A DNA stretch of 64,000 nt from Pseudomonas alcaligenes (GCF_041729615.1 NZ_CP154874.1:2423001-2487000); one strand, 5' to 3'. Shown: positions 26,495 through 35,009, counted from the stretch's first letter. Notes: generated by a model from the letters alone, not told the origin. Made by a program: numbers and translations.

Positions 26495-26581
26495 CCCCTC
26501 TCCCACTAGTGGGAGAGGGGCCGGGGGAGAGGGAAGGGGCTGTTGCCCTCTCCCCAGCCCTCTCCCGTAAACGGGAGAGGG
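26495..26581. repeat. Paired palindromic repeats (CCCTCTCCC family), head-to-head
   Basis: First unit: a perfect 26-bp palindrome centred on ACTAGT (26495-26520). Second unit: a stem with 10-bp arms (26558-26581) around GTAAAC. The flanking GGGGGAGAGGG and CCCTCTCCCC tags are in opposite orientation, so this is an inverted pair. Related copies are at 34969-35009, 52817-52861 and 54843-54882. Here it lies in the 110 bp between the aminotransferase and the ligase, where it could form a strong mRNA hairpin. Confidence 0.85.
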
Positions 26582-26583
26582 AG

Positions 26584-27975
26584 TTAAAGCCGCGCGCCGG
26601 GAATGGCCAGCAGCTCGGTGATGGCCTGGTCCAGCATGCTGATCAGCTTGTCCACATCCTCGGCCGTGGTGCTCGGGCAGCACAGGGTCATGTTGTGGAA
26701 CGGGGTGATCAGGATGCCGCGGTTGATCAGGTACAGGTGCAGGGCCATCTGCAGCTCATCGTGGAAGGCGGCCTCGGCCTCGGCACCGGTGCGTGGCGAC
26801 ACCGGGCAGAACTGGAACTCGCTGCGCGCGCCCAGCTCGGTCACCGACCACTTCAGGTCGTGCTTGGCAATCAGGCCGCGGAAGCCGTCGGCCAGGCGCT
26901 TGGCCAGCGGCAGCATGTGGTCGTAGGCGGCCTGGGTCATCACCTGTTCCAGGTTGGCGCGCATGCAGTGCATGGCCAGGGCGTTGGCCGACAGGGTGGT
27001 GCCCATGCCGCTGTGGCCGTGGCCATGGCTGTCTTCCTGGGCTTTCTTGCGCGAGGCGAGCATCTTCTCGGCCATCTCCGCGCTGCAGCCGAAGATGCCG
27101 CAGGGCACGCCGCCGGCGATCGGCTTGCCGACCACGAAGAAGTCCGGGTCGAGGTTCCACAGCTTGGTGCAGCCGCCGATGTCGGTGGAGATGGTGTGGG
27201 TCTCGTCGATGATCAGCAGGCTGCCGTACTTGCGCGTGAGCTCGCGGCATTTCTGCATGAAGCCCGGGTCGGGCAGGACCATGCCGATATTGGTCATGGC
27301 CGGCTCGCACAGCAGGGCGCAGACGTCGCCCTGGGCCAGCGCGGCTTCCAGCGCCTCGACGTCGTTGAACGGAATGGCGCGGCTGTATTCGGTCAGGTCA
27401 TAGGCCTGGCCGACCAGGCCGGAGCGGTGCACGGTATCGCCGTCGCGGCAGCGCACCATCACGTCGTCGACGGTGCCGTGGTAGCAGCCGTCGAACACCA
27501 GCAGGGTCTTGCGCCCGGTCACCGCGCGGGCCCAGCGCAGCACGTAGCGGTTGGAGTCGGTGGCGGTGGCGGTGACCTGCCAGTAGGGCAGGCCGAAGCG
27601 CGCGGCCAGCAGCTCGCCGCAGACCACGGCGTCCTCGCCGGGCAGCATGGTGGTCAGGCCGTTGTTGGCCTGTTCGGCGATGGCCTTGGCGATCGGGTCC
27701 GGCGAGTGGCCGAACATGGTGCCGGTGTCGCCCAGGCAGAAGTCGATGTACTCGTGGCCGTCGACGTCATAGAAGCGCGCACCCTTGGCGCGCTCGACGA
27801 ACAGCGGGCAGGGCGTCGACCAGTCGGCCATCCAGTGCATCGGCACGCCGGCGTACAGCGAGTTGCGCGCGCGTTCGGCCAGGGCCACGGATTTTGGGTT
27901 GCGCGCCAGGAACAATTCGCGCTCGCGGGCGGCGAAGGTTTCCACGGCGGAGGGGCTGATACCGCTGGCAGTCAT
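26584..27975 (-). CDS. Class III PLP-dependent aminotransferase
   Basis: 463 residues from ATG 27975 (GAGGTG upstream). Class III motifs: YIDFCLGDTGTMFGHSPDPI, the PLP phosphate-binding region TATATDSNRYVLRWAR, FDGCYHGTVDDV, the Asp that holds the PLP ring in LLIIDETHTIS and the Schiff-base lysine in VVGKPIAGGVP. It is related to glutamate-1-semialdehyde aminomutase and omega-transaminases; a run of histidines (DSHGHGHSG) is present. It leads the operon with the glutamyl ligase and an SDR and is divergent from another SDR, under two matching operators. Confidence 0.85.
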   Translation of the reverse strand: MTASGISPSAVETFAARERELFLARNPKSVALAERARNSLYAGVPMHWMADWSTPCPLFVERAKGARFYDVDGHEYIDFCLGDTGTMFGHSPDPIAKAIAEQANNGLTTMLPGEDAVVCGELLAARFGLPYWQVTATATDSNRYVLRWARAVTGRKTLLVFDGCYHGTVDDVMVRCRDGDTVHRSGLVGQAYDLTEYSRAIPFNDVEALEAALAQGDVCALLCEPAMTNIGMVLPDPGFMQKCRELTRKYGSLLIIDETHTISTDIGGCTKLWNLDPDFFVVGKPIAGGVPCGIFGCSAEMAEKMLASRKKAQEDSHGHGHSGMGTTLSANALAMHCMRANLEQVMTQAAYDHMLPLAKRLADGFRGLIAKHDLKWSVTELGARSEFQFCPVSPRTGAEAEAAFHDELQMALHLYLINRGILITPFHNMTLCCPSTTAEDVDKLISMLDQAITELLAIPGARL

Positions 27976-28012
27976 GTTGAACACCTCGTTCGAATTTCTG
28001 CACATGCTATTT

Positions 28013-28022
28013 TGTGATCACA
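28013..28022. promoter_or_regulatory. Palindromic operator 1 (TGTGATCACA)
   Basis: TGTGATCACA, extended to TTTTGTGATCACAGAAA, 38 bp upstream of the aminotransferase start. An identical core is found 63 bp away at 28076-28085. GntR-family (FCD) regulators bind short palindromes of this kind; the likely binder is the regulator at 29109. Confidence 0.65.
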
Positions 28023-28073
28023 GAAATGGCAATAGCTCCATTTTTTAGCGATTTGATCTAGTATCGACTTGAA

Positions 28074-28087
28074 TTTGTGATCACAAA
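28074..28087. promoter_or_regulatory. Palindromic operator 2 (TTTGTGATCACAAA)
   Basis: A perfect 14-bp palindrome ending 10 bases before the SDR start codon; its right edge abuts the ribosome site AAAGG (28086-28090). Binding here would block both transcription and access to the SDR start region. Centre-to-centre distance to site 1 is 63 bp, close to six helical turns, so looping or cooperative binding is possible. Confidence 0.65.
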
Positions 28088-28097
28088 AGGCTTATCC

Positions 28098-28868
28098 ATG
28101 AACATGAAAGGGCAAGTGGCTCTGGTCAGCGGCGCCGGCAGCGAACAGGGCATCGGCATGGCCATCGCGCGGCGCCTGGGGCTGGCGGGTGCGCGGGTGC
28201 TGGTGACCGCCAGCAGCGCGCGCATCGAGCAGCGTGCCGCCGAGTTGCGCCAGGAAGGTATTGAAGCACGCGCCTGGGTGGCCGACCTCACCGACGAGCA
28301 GCAGGTCGCCGAACTGGCCGCCTGGGCCGAGGCGCAGTGGGGCCGGGTGGATATCCTGGTGAACAATGCCGGCATGGCCATGCAGGGTAGCCCCGAACCC
28401 TTCGCCGAGCTGGCGCAGATGGACCTGGCCACCTGGAACCTGTCCATCGCGCGCAACCTGGGCAGCGCCTTCCTGCTCACCCGCGCCGTGCTGCCGGGCA
28501 TGCAGGCGCGCGGCTACGGACGCATCGTCAACATCAGCTCGACCACCGGCACCCGCGGCAGCAACATCGGCGAGGCGGCCTACAGCGCGGCCAAGGCCGG
28601 CATGCTCGGCATGAGCATGGGCCTGGCGCTGGAAGTGGCCAGGCAGGGCATCACGGTCAACAGCGTGGCGCCGGGCTGGATCGCCACCGGCTCTTCCACC
28701 GACGAGGAGCGGCATGCCGCCGAGTACACGCCGATCGGCCGTGCCGGGCGCCCCGAGGAGGTGGCCGCCGCCGTGGCCTTCCTCGCCTCGCCCGAGGCCA
28801 GCTACATCACCGGCGAGGTGCTGGTGGTGGATGGCGGCAACTGCCTGGTCGAGAACAAGGCGCCCTGA
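28098..28868 (+). CDS. Short-chain dehydrogenase/reductase, FabG-like
   Basis: 256 residues: VSGAGSEQGIGMAIARRLG (cofactor loop with a two-residue variation on GxxxGIG), NNAGMAM, catalytic Ser in IVNISSTTGTRG, YSAAKAG and NSVAPGWIATGS, ending YITGEVLVVDGGNCLV. ATG 28098 is chosen over upstream ATGs because AAAGG lies 7 bases before it. It is divergent from the aminotransferase and shares its operators. Its substrate may be an alcohol or ketone formed from the amine. Confidence 0.85.
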   Translation: MNMKGQVALVSGAGSEQGIGMAIARRLGLAGARVLVTASSARIEQRAAELRQEGIEARAWVADLTDEQQVAELAAWAEAQWGRVDILVNNAGMAMQGSPEPFAELAQMDLATWNLSIARNLGSAFLLTRAVLPGMQARGYGRIVNISSTTGTRGSNIGEAAYSAAKAGMLGMSMGLALEVARQGITVNSVAPGWIATGSSTDEERHAAEYTPIGRAGRPEEVAAAVAFLASPEASYITGEVLVVDGGNCLVENKAP

Positions 28869-29048
28869 ACGTTTCTGCGTCGGCCAGGCGTTGTTGTGCC
28901 AGTGCCCGGAAATGCTGATTGGCTACGGCCAGCTCCGCTTTTCGGGCACTTTCGCGCCTAGCCTGCCTCCAGCAGAATCGCCCAGCTTATTTTTCACACC
29001 GCCTAGGCACGGCTCACCCTACGCGAAGCCAACAACGAGGAACTTCAG

Positions 29049-29105
29049 ATGCGCAACTGCCTGCTCACCCTGTCCCAGCTGCCCGCGCCGCCACGGAGCT
29101 GCTGA
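29049..29105 (+). CDS. Possible 18-residue leader peptide before the GntR gene
   Basis: An ATG at 29049 with GAGGAAC a few bases upstream opens an 18-codon frame, MRNCLLTLSQLPAPPRSC, stopping 3 bases before the GntR start at 29109. The placement fits a translated leader that couples into the regulator. No other support, and it may be chance. The rest of 28869-29108 has no gene that I can see and probably contains the regulator's promoter. Confidence 0.25.
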   Translation: MRNCLLTLSQLPAPPRSC

Positions 29106-29108
29106 CCC

Positions 29109-29771
29109 ATGGCCGACAATCTGCAGGAACAGCTTTACCAACGTATCCGCGAAGGCCTGCTGTCCGGGCGCTTCCAGCCCGGCGAGCGGCTGAAGATCCG
29201 CGACCTGGCCGCCGCCTGGGGCACCAGCCCGATGCCGGTGCGCGCCGCGCTGCAGCGCCTGGTCGCCGAGGGCGCCCTGGAGGGCGAGCCACAGCGCTCG
29301 GTACGGGTGCCGGCGATGACCCGCGAGCGCTACGAGAACATCTTCCAGGTCCGCCTGGGCCTGGAGGGCCTGGCCGTCGAGCTGGCCACGCCCAACCTCA
29401 CGGCCGCCGACCTGGCCGAGCTGCGCGACTGCGTGGCGCGCATGGACCTGGCCATCGAGCAGCGCCAGGTGCAGGCCTACCTGGAGGCCAACAGCCGCTT
29501 CCACCTGCAGCTGTACGGCGCCTGCGGCAACCCGGTGCTGCTGCGTTCCATCGAGTCGCTGTGGCTGCAGATCGGTCCCTTCTTCAACCGCCTGTTCACC
29601 GGCGCCGACCTGTCGCTGCGCCTCAACGATTTTCACGAGCAGGCCTTCGCCGCCATCGAGGCCGGCGACGCCAAGGCCGCGCGCCAGGCCATGGAACAGG
29701 ACCTGATCTACTTCGCGCGCTTCCTTCTCAACCTGCTGGAGCTGGAGCAGAAGCCGGTGTCGGCTCGGTAA
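29109..29771 (+). CDS. GntR family regulator, FCD type
   Basis: 220 residues. Winged helix at the N-terminus: QLYQRIREGLLSGRFQPGER, LKIRDLAAAWGTSPMPVRAA, LQRLVAEGALEGEP. The C-terminal FCD domain has the expected metal ligands spread over ANSRFHLQLYGACGN and NDFHEQAFAAIEAGDAKAA. FCD regulators usually sense a small acid made in the pathway they control. It follows the SDR gene, and the two TGTGATCACA sites between the SDR and the aminotransferase are probable targets. Confidence 0.88.
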   Translation: MADNLQEQLYQRIREGLLSGRFQPGERLKIRDLAAAWGTSPMPVRAALQRLVAEGALEGEPQRSVRVPAMTRERYENIFQVRLGLEGLAVELATPNLTAADLAELRDCVARMDLAIEQRQVQAYLEANSRFHLQLYGACGNPVLLRSIESLWLQIGPFFNRLFTGADLSLRLNDFHEQAFAAIEAGDAKAARQAMEQDLIYFARFLLNLLELEQKPVSAR

Positions 29772-29846
29772 GCATGCCTAGCTCGCCGCCGCCGATTCCT
29801 GTCTTACACTGAAGGCGATCGCTTCTCCGACACCAAGGATTGCCCG

Positions 29847-31451
29847 ATGCAGGACTACAGCGACAAGCGTTTTCTGGTGGTCGACGACTTCAACGACTTC
29901 CTCAGCTCGGTCAAGGCCATGCTGCGTGAGATGGGCGCACGTGACGTGGATACCGCCAACCGGGGCGAGGAAGCCATCGCCATGTGCCGGCAGAAGCGCT
30001 ACGACATCATCCTCCACGACTACAACCTGGGGGCCGGCAAGAACGGCCAGCAGGTGCTCGAGGAACTGCTCGCCGCGCGCCTGATCAGCCACCAGTGCAT
30101 CTTCGTCATGGTCACCGCCGAGAGCAGCCAGGCCATGGTCCTCAGTGCCCTCGAACATGAGCCGGACGCCTACCTGACCAAGCCGTTCAACCGTGCCAGC
30201 CTGGCCCAGCGCCTGGACAAGCTGGTGGAGCGCAAGACCCTGCTCAAACCGGTGCTGCAGGCCCTCGACAAGCAGGCCCCGGCCGAGGTGCTGGCCGCCT
30301 GCGAGCGCCTGGCCCAGCAGGACAAGCGCCTCGTGCCGCTGTGCCTGCGGCACAAGGCCGGCGCCCTGCGCGAGCTGGGCCGTGTCGATGAACTGGAGCG
30401 CCTGCTCGGCGGCGTGCTGGCCGAGCGCGCGGTGCCCTGGGCCTGCCAGGCGCTGGGCAATCTGCTGCTGGCGCGCGGCGACCTGGTGCGGGCCAAGGAA
30501 GTCTTCGAGAAGGCCCTGCAGACCTTCCCCATGCAGCCCGGCCTGTACGACGGCCTGGCCGCCGTGCTGGAGGCCCAGGGCGAGGCCCGGCGCGCCCAGG
30601 AAGTGCTGGAGGATGCCGTGCGCATCTCGCCGCTGGCCATGCGCCGGCAAATGCAGCTGGGCAAGCTGGCGATGCGCAACGAGGATTTCCAGGGTGCCTC
30701 CAAGGCCTACCGCAGCGCCGTCGAGCAGGGCCGCAACTCGCGCCTGAAGAGCCCGGAGAACTACCTGGGGCTGAGCCAGGCGCTGATCGCCGGCGCCGGC
30801 GACGAGAGCCTGGACAAGCGTGCCCTGGCCGAGATCAACCAGACCCTGGCCGAGCTGGACAACCAGTACGGCGACGACCCGGCGCTGCAGGTGCGTGCGC
30901 GCCTGATGCAGGCCAGCAGCCTGCAGAAATCCGGCGACCCGGCGCGCGCCGCGCAGCTGGCCGCCCAGGCCGTGGCGCAGCTCGACAGCCTCGGCGAATT
31001 CCTTTCCGCCGAGGCGGCCCTGGCCGTGGCCGGACAACTGCAGCAGCTGGGCCAGGCCGAAGCCGGCGCAGCCATGCTGAAGAGCTGCGTGGAGATCTAC
31101 GGCGACGATGCCAAGGTCATGGAGGGCATCGCCAGGCTGACCGACGACCCGGCCATCCTCTCCGGCGGCAAGGAGGCGGTGGAGCTCAACCGCCAGGGCG
31201 TGCGCGCCTACCAGCTGGGCCGCGCCAGCGACGCCCTGGAGCTGTTCCGCCGGGCCCTGGCGCTGCAGCCGAAGAACATCAGCATCGCCCTCAACACCGC
31301 GCAATCGCTGCTGCGCCTGGGCGGCGATGCGCCCAGCGCCGAGCTGCTCGCCGAATGCCGGGCCTGCCTCGACGCAGTGCGCATGATCCCGGCCAGTGAT
31401 CCGCGCCACGAGCGCTACCAGCAGTTGCGGCGCAAGGCCTTCGGCACATGA
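29847..31451 (+). CDS. Response regulator with C-terminal TPR domain
   Basis: 534 residues. Receiver domain (1-125): acidic pocket VVDDFND, phospho-acceptor Asp in ILHDYNLG, conserved VTAE and TKPF. The remaining 400 residues are helical tetratricopeptide-like repeats (examples: LGNLLLARGDLVRAKEVFEK, LAAVLEAQGEARRAQEVLED, LNRQGVRAYQLGRASDALEL). No DNA-binding or enzyme output domain, so it likely signals by protein contact. The ATGA overlap with the next gene ties it to its kinase. Confidence 0.85.
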   Translation: MQDYSDKRFLVVDDFNDFLSSVKAMLREMGARDVDTANRGEEAIAMCRQKRYDIILHDYNLGAGKNGQQVLEELLAARLISHQCIFVMVTAESSQAMVLSALEHEPDAYLTKPFNRASLAQRLDKLVERKTLLKPVLQALDKQAPAEVLAACERLAQQDKRLVPLCLRHKAGALRELGRVDELERLLGGVLAERAVPWACQALGNLLLARGDLVRAKEVFEKALQTFPMQPGLYDGLAAVLEAQGEARRAQEVLEDAVRISPLAMRRQMQLGKLAMRNEDFQGASKAYRSAVEQGRNSRLKSPENYLGLSQALIAGAGDESLDKRALAEINQTLAELDNQYGDDPALQVRARLMQASSLQKSGDPARAAQLAAQAVAQLDSLGEFLSAEAALAVAGQLQQLGQAEAGAAMLKSCVEIYGDDAKVMEGIARLTDDPAILSGGKEAVELNRQGVRAYQLGRASDALELFRRALALQPKNISIALNTAQSLLRLGGDAPSAELLAECRACLDAVRMIPASDPRHERYQQLRRKAFGT

Positions 31452-32128
31452 GCGGGCTGGACCTCGCCACGGTCATCGCCTCCACCGTGCACGACATGAA
31501 GAACTCCCTGGCCTTGCTCGGCCAGGCCCAGGCGCGCTGGCTGGCGCAGCTGCCGGCCGAATTGCAGGCGAGCCCCGAGCGCGGCGTGATCGAGTACGAG
31601 GCGGCGCGCCTCAACGGCATGCTGGTGCAGCTGCTCGGCCTGTACAAGCTGGGAGTCAACCAGCTGCCGCTGTACCCGGCGTACCACGAGCTGGACGACT
31701 TCATCGGTGCCCAGCTGGCGCGCCACCAGGAAATCCTCGACAGCCGTGGCATCGCCGCCCGCGGCGAGGTGGAGGCGTTCGACCTGATGGGTTTCTTCGA
31801 CCAGGAACTGGTCGGTTCGGTGGTCGGCAACGTCATCGCCAACTCCATCCGCTATGCGCGCAGTGCCCTGCTGATCGGCGCCCGCGAGGAAAATGGCGAA
31901 CTGCTGCTGTTCATCAACGACGACGGCGCCGGCTATCCGGCGGCAATGGTCGAGCAGCAGGGCGACTACGTGCTCGGCCTCAACCAGAGCAGCGGCAGCA
32001 CCGGCCTGGGCCTGTACTTCGCCGCGCGCATCGCCGAGCTGCACGAACGCGACGGCCGCCGCGGGCGCATCGAACTGGGCAACGGCGGGCCGCTGGGCGG
32101 CGGCGAGTTCCGCATCTACCTGCCCTGA
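31448..32128 (+). CDS. Small cytoplasmic sensor histidine kinase
   Basis: 226 residues. H-box ASTVHDMKNSLALLGQ, then an ATPase domain with N-box VGNVIANSIRYA, G1 NDDGAGYP and G2 STGLGLYFAARIAEL. There is no membrane or sensor domain, so it must take its input from another protein or the cytoplasm. It starts at the ATGA overlap with the response regulator and should phosphorylate its Asp. Confidence 0.85.
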   Translation: MSGLDLATVIASTVHDMKNSLALLGQAQARWLAQLPAELQASPERGVIEYEAARLNGMLVQLLGLYKLGVNQLPLYPAYHELDDFIGAQLARHQEILDSRGIAARGEVEAFDLMGFFDQELVGSVVGNVIANSIRYARSALLIGAREENGELLLFINDDGAGYPAAMVEQQGDYVLGLNQSSGSTGLGLYFAARIAELHERDGRRGRIELGNGGPLGGGEFRIYLP

Positions 32129-32326
32129 AGAGGGCAGAGGCAAACACCTCGGTTTGCTTTCTCCGATGTTCTATCCCGAATCGATATAAGTCTGTCTTTG
32201 GCCTTCCCCGCCCCCTGTACTAGCGTGCCTCTTGTGCCGTGCATCCCCCGAGGATCACTGGCGGGCATGGATGTCTCCGGCAGTGGCTCGTGCCCCCGAC
32301 AAGAACAACAAGACGAGGACATGCCG

Positions 32327-33715
32327 ATGAAATCTGCCCTGCTGGCCTGCTGCGTCTCCGCGGCGGCCCTGCTCATCACCACGCCTGCGCATGCCGAACT
32401 GGGCGACTACAGCTTCTGGAAGACCCTGCTCAACCTCACCGCGCCGCCGCCGGCGGACAACCAGGTCACCCCCGAGCAGGCCAGCGGCCCCTATCCGCTG
32501 CTGAACAACCCAGGCGGCTTCAACTCCGGCTTCAAGCCGGCCAGCTACTACGCCTGGCAGACCGTGCAGCTGGCGCCGCAGACCGGCGCCGTATGCGGCA
32601 ACGGCTCACCCTACAAGTTCTTCGTCAACCGTGTGCCGAATACGACCAACACCATCATCTACCTGGAAGGCGGGGGCGCCTGCTGGGACTACGCCAGTTG
32701 CAGCGGACAGAGCGGTATCCGTGGCGCGCGCAACCCGGACGGCATTCCCGACGACTACATGAGCCTGCTCAACCCCGGTGCCAGCCTGGTCAGCCCGCTG
32801 GTGGTGCGCCTGCACCCCTGGACGCGGACCAAGCCGCAGAACTGGAACATGGTCTACGTGCCCTACTGCACCGGCGACATCTACTCCGGCGACAAGGTGG
32901 CCATCTATGAAGACCCGCAGAACCAGCAGCCGCCGCTGGTGTGGCACCACAACGGTCTGCGCAACACCCGTGCCGTGGTGGCCTGGCTGAAGAACAACCT
33001 GCCGCGCCCGGCGCAGCTGCTCACCACCGGCTGCAGTGCCGGCGGCGCCGGCAGCCTGACCAACTACGTGGGCATCCGCCAGGACATGGCGCCGAGCCGG
33101 GGCTTCCTGCTCAACGACTCGGGACCGGTGTTCAGCGCGCCGCTCGGTAGCGACAGTAGCCAGTATCCCTCGCGCCTGCTGCAGGATCACATCCGTGTCG
33201 TCTGGGGGCTCGATGCAGGGCCGCTGCCCTTCCTGCAGAGCCGCCTGCCGGGGCTCGACAGCGGCGACCTGGGCAGCCTCTACCGTGCACTGTCGAGCAA
33301 CCTGCCGGGCGATCGTCTGGGCCACACGCACTTCTGGGAGGACCTCAACTACTCGTCCTATTCCTACGAGCGCTTCCACCCGGACATCATCGCCGCCCCG
33401 GATGCCGCCACCAGGGAGGCGCTGATCCACGCCAAGTGGGACGTGGACACCGGCCGCCTGCGCGACCAGCTGGCCAACCTGGATAACTTCGGCGGCTACT
33501 TCCCGCAGTACCGGGCGGTCAACGAGAGCCACTGCACCAGCATCATCGAGTTCCCCAACTCGGACATCCAGGAGCAGAGCCTGGAGCTCGACCACTTCGT
33601 CAACAACCTGCTGGATGGCAGCGGCGCGGTGCTCTCGGCCTCGGAAAGCAGCGATGCGGCGGACAAGGCCAAGCCGTTCAACCTGCTGTACTACGTACTC
33701 GACCAGCTGCTCTGA
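32327..33715 (+). CDS. Secreted pectinacetylesterase-family serine hydrolase
   Basis: 462 residues with a signal peptide (about 1-23, ending AHA). Family features: IIYLEGGGACWDYASC (oxyanion region), NMVYVPYCTGDIYSGD, nucleophile TTGCSAGGAGSLTNY, NDSGPVF, and a late His in NESHCTSIIEF. These hydrolases (plant pectinacetylesterase, NOTUM) remove acyl groups; bacterial ones are often secreted esterases. ATG 32327 is preferred because GAGGA lies 8 bases upstream; an ATG at 32321 is too close. The true substrate is unknown; the chaperone-like gene next to it suggests assisted folding for secretion. Confidence 0.82.
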   Translation: MKSALLACCVSAAALLITTPAHAELGDYSFWKTLLNLTAPPPADNQVTPEQASGPYPLLNNPGGFNSGFKPASYYAWQTVQLAPQTGAVCGNGSPYKFFVNRVPNTTNTIIYLEGGGACWDYASCSGQSGIRGARNPDGIPDDYMSLLNPGASLVSPLVVRLHPWTRTKPQNWNMVYVPYCTGDIYSGDKVAIYEDPQNQQPPLVWHHNGLRNTRAVVAWLKNNLPRPAQLLTTGCSAGGAGSLTNYVGIRQDMAPSRGFLLNDSGPVFSAPLGSDSSQYPSRLLQDHIRVVWGLDAGPLPFLQSRLPGLDSGDLGSLYRALSSNLPGDRLGHTHFWEDLNYSSYSYERFHPDIIAAPDAATREALIHAKWDVDTGRLRDQLANLDNFGGYFPQYRAVNESHCTSIIEFPNSDIQEQSLELDHFVNNLLDGSGAVLSASESSDAADKAKPFNLLYYVLDQLL

Positions 33716-33730
33716 GGAGCGCGCGGCGCC

Positions 33731-34360
33731 CTACTGGTAGGCCTGCTCCCGGGCCTCCTGCAGGCGCTGGCGCAGGTACTGGTCGCGGCTCAGGCCCTCG
33801 GGGATGCTGTCCAGGGCCAGCACCTCCTCGACGATTCGCTGCTCCTCGGCCTTGTAGCGGGTGTGGCGCGCATCGGGGGCCTTGGCCTGCGCCTCGCGCG
33901 TCGCGCTTAGCGCCTGGTAGCGGGCCACCAGCACATCGGCGCGGGCCTTCTGCGTTGCCTTGTCGCCGCCCTCGGCCTGGGCCAGGCCGACCTGCAGCAG
34001 CAGCGCCTCGCTCAGTGCCAGCTCGCCGGCCGCCTCGCGCCGGTCGATCTCCCGGGCCAGGGCCTCGGCCTGGCGCCGGCGCTCCTCCTCGTCCAGGCTC
34101 GCGGCGTCTTCGATGAAGCTCCGGTAGTCGCTGGCGAAGCCCAGGCGGGCCTGGTAGTCGCGCACGGCGGGGCTGTGCAGCAGGGCCTCACGCCGCGCGC
34201 CGTCGGCCAGTGCGTCAGCATCGGCAGGCGCGGGCGGGGCAGCGCTCGGCGCGGCCGGCGCGGGGGTGTCCTGTGAGGCCGCCAGGCCCAGCCACAGGCC
34301 GGCACCGATGGCCAGGCCGGCGAGGGTGGTCAGGGGCAGCCAGCGAGGAATCCTGCTCAT
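33731..34360 (-). CDS. Membrane-anchored lipase-chaperone-like protein
   Basis: 209 residues: N-terminal membrane helix (LTTLAGLAIGAGLWLGLAAS), a Pro/Ala-rich linker (about 30-50), then a wholly helical charged domain with RDYQARLGFASDYRSFIEDA, EIDRREAAGELALSEALLLQ and QRIVEEVLALDSIPEGLSRD. This layout is that of lipase-specific foldases (Lif) and of the shorter PlcR accessory proteins of phospholipase C. It converges with the pectinacetylesterase-like hydrolase 15 bp away, which may be its client. The family call is by resemblance. Confidence 0.55.
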   Translation of the reverse strand: MSRIPRWLPLTTLAGLAIGAGLWLGLAASQDTPAPAAPSAAPPAPADADALADGARREALLHSPAVRDYQARLGFASDYRSFIEDAASLDEEERRRQAEALAREIDRREAAGELALSEALLLQVGLAQAEGGDKATQKARADVLVARYQALSATREAQAKAPDARHTRYKAEEQRIVEEVLALDSIPEGLSRDQYLRQRLQEAREQAYQ

Positions 34361-34428
34361 GGATGTGGGGCTCCGGGAGGCACTGGCTGCCAGTTAAGCC
34401 CAGTGCCCGGCCAGCCGCCAGCGGCGCC

Positions 34429-34836
34429 TCAGCTTTCCAGCCAGACGTCGCGGCACCAGTGCCAGACCGAGTCCCAGCTCTCGTCGGTCAGTTCGCCCGT
34501 GCTGCCGTCCCACAGCCAGACGGTGCCTTCCACGTCCACCGCGTAGTAGTCGCGGCCGTCCTGGCACAGCGGCACCAGGTCGCGCGGCAGGCCGCGGTCC
34601 CAGGCCACCGAGGCGACTTCCGGCAGGTAGGTGTGCGAGTGCGGGTCGCTGGCGGTAACCGGCTCCAGGCGGCCGTAGACCACGTCGCTGACCTTGAGCA
34701 GGTATTCGCGCAGCTCGAAGGGCAGGTGGATGAGGATCTGCTCCTGGATCTCCACCAGGGTCTCCTCGTCCGGCAGCTCCAGTGGCACCGGCACCGGCTC
34801 GTTGAGTTCGCGCAGCTGATCGATGACTTCTTCCAC
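34429..34836 (-). CDS. SMI1/KNR4 (SUKH) family protein
   Basis: 135 residues. The pattern FELREYLLKVSDVVYGRLEP, VASVAWDRGLPRDLVPLCQD, GRDYYAVDVEGTVWLWD matches the SMI1/KNR4 fold. Such proteins are sometimes toxin immunity proteins, but this one stands alone with no toxin gene nearby and looks like a housekeeping member common in Pseudomonas. Confidence 0.8.
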   Translation of the reverse strand: MEEVIDQLRELNEPVPVPLELPDEETLVEIQEQILIHLPFELREYLLKVSDVVYGRLEPVTASDPHSHTYLPEVASVAWDRGLPRDLVPLCQDGRDYYAVDVEGTVWLWDGSTGELTDESWDSVWHWCRDVWLES

Positions 34837-34968
34837 GGGCGTCTCCAGGCAAGCGAGGTTCGGCTAGAGGGTAGCCGAACGGAGGCGCGTTTTACCCTGT
34901 GTGGCGGGCGAGGGGAAGTGGGCCGGGTGCCGATCTGTCCACGCAGGTCGAGTCGTGCTGGGTGGCTA

Positions 34969-35009
34969 CCCTCTCCCCCGGCCCCTCTCCCATGAATGGG
35001 AGAGGGGGG
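34969..35009. repeat. Dispersed palindromic repeat (CCCTCTCCC family)
   Basis: A tag CCCTCTCCCCCGG followed by a stem CCCCTCTCCCAT-GA-ATGGGAGAGGGG. It lies between the SUKH gene and phoX, 37 bp past the phoX stop. Nearly the same sequence occurs inside vgrG at 52817-52861. Confidence 0.85.
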
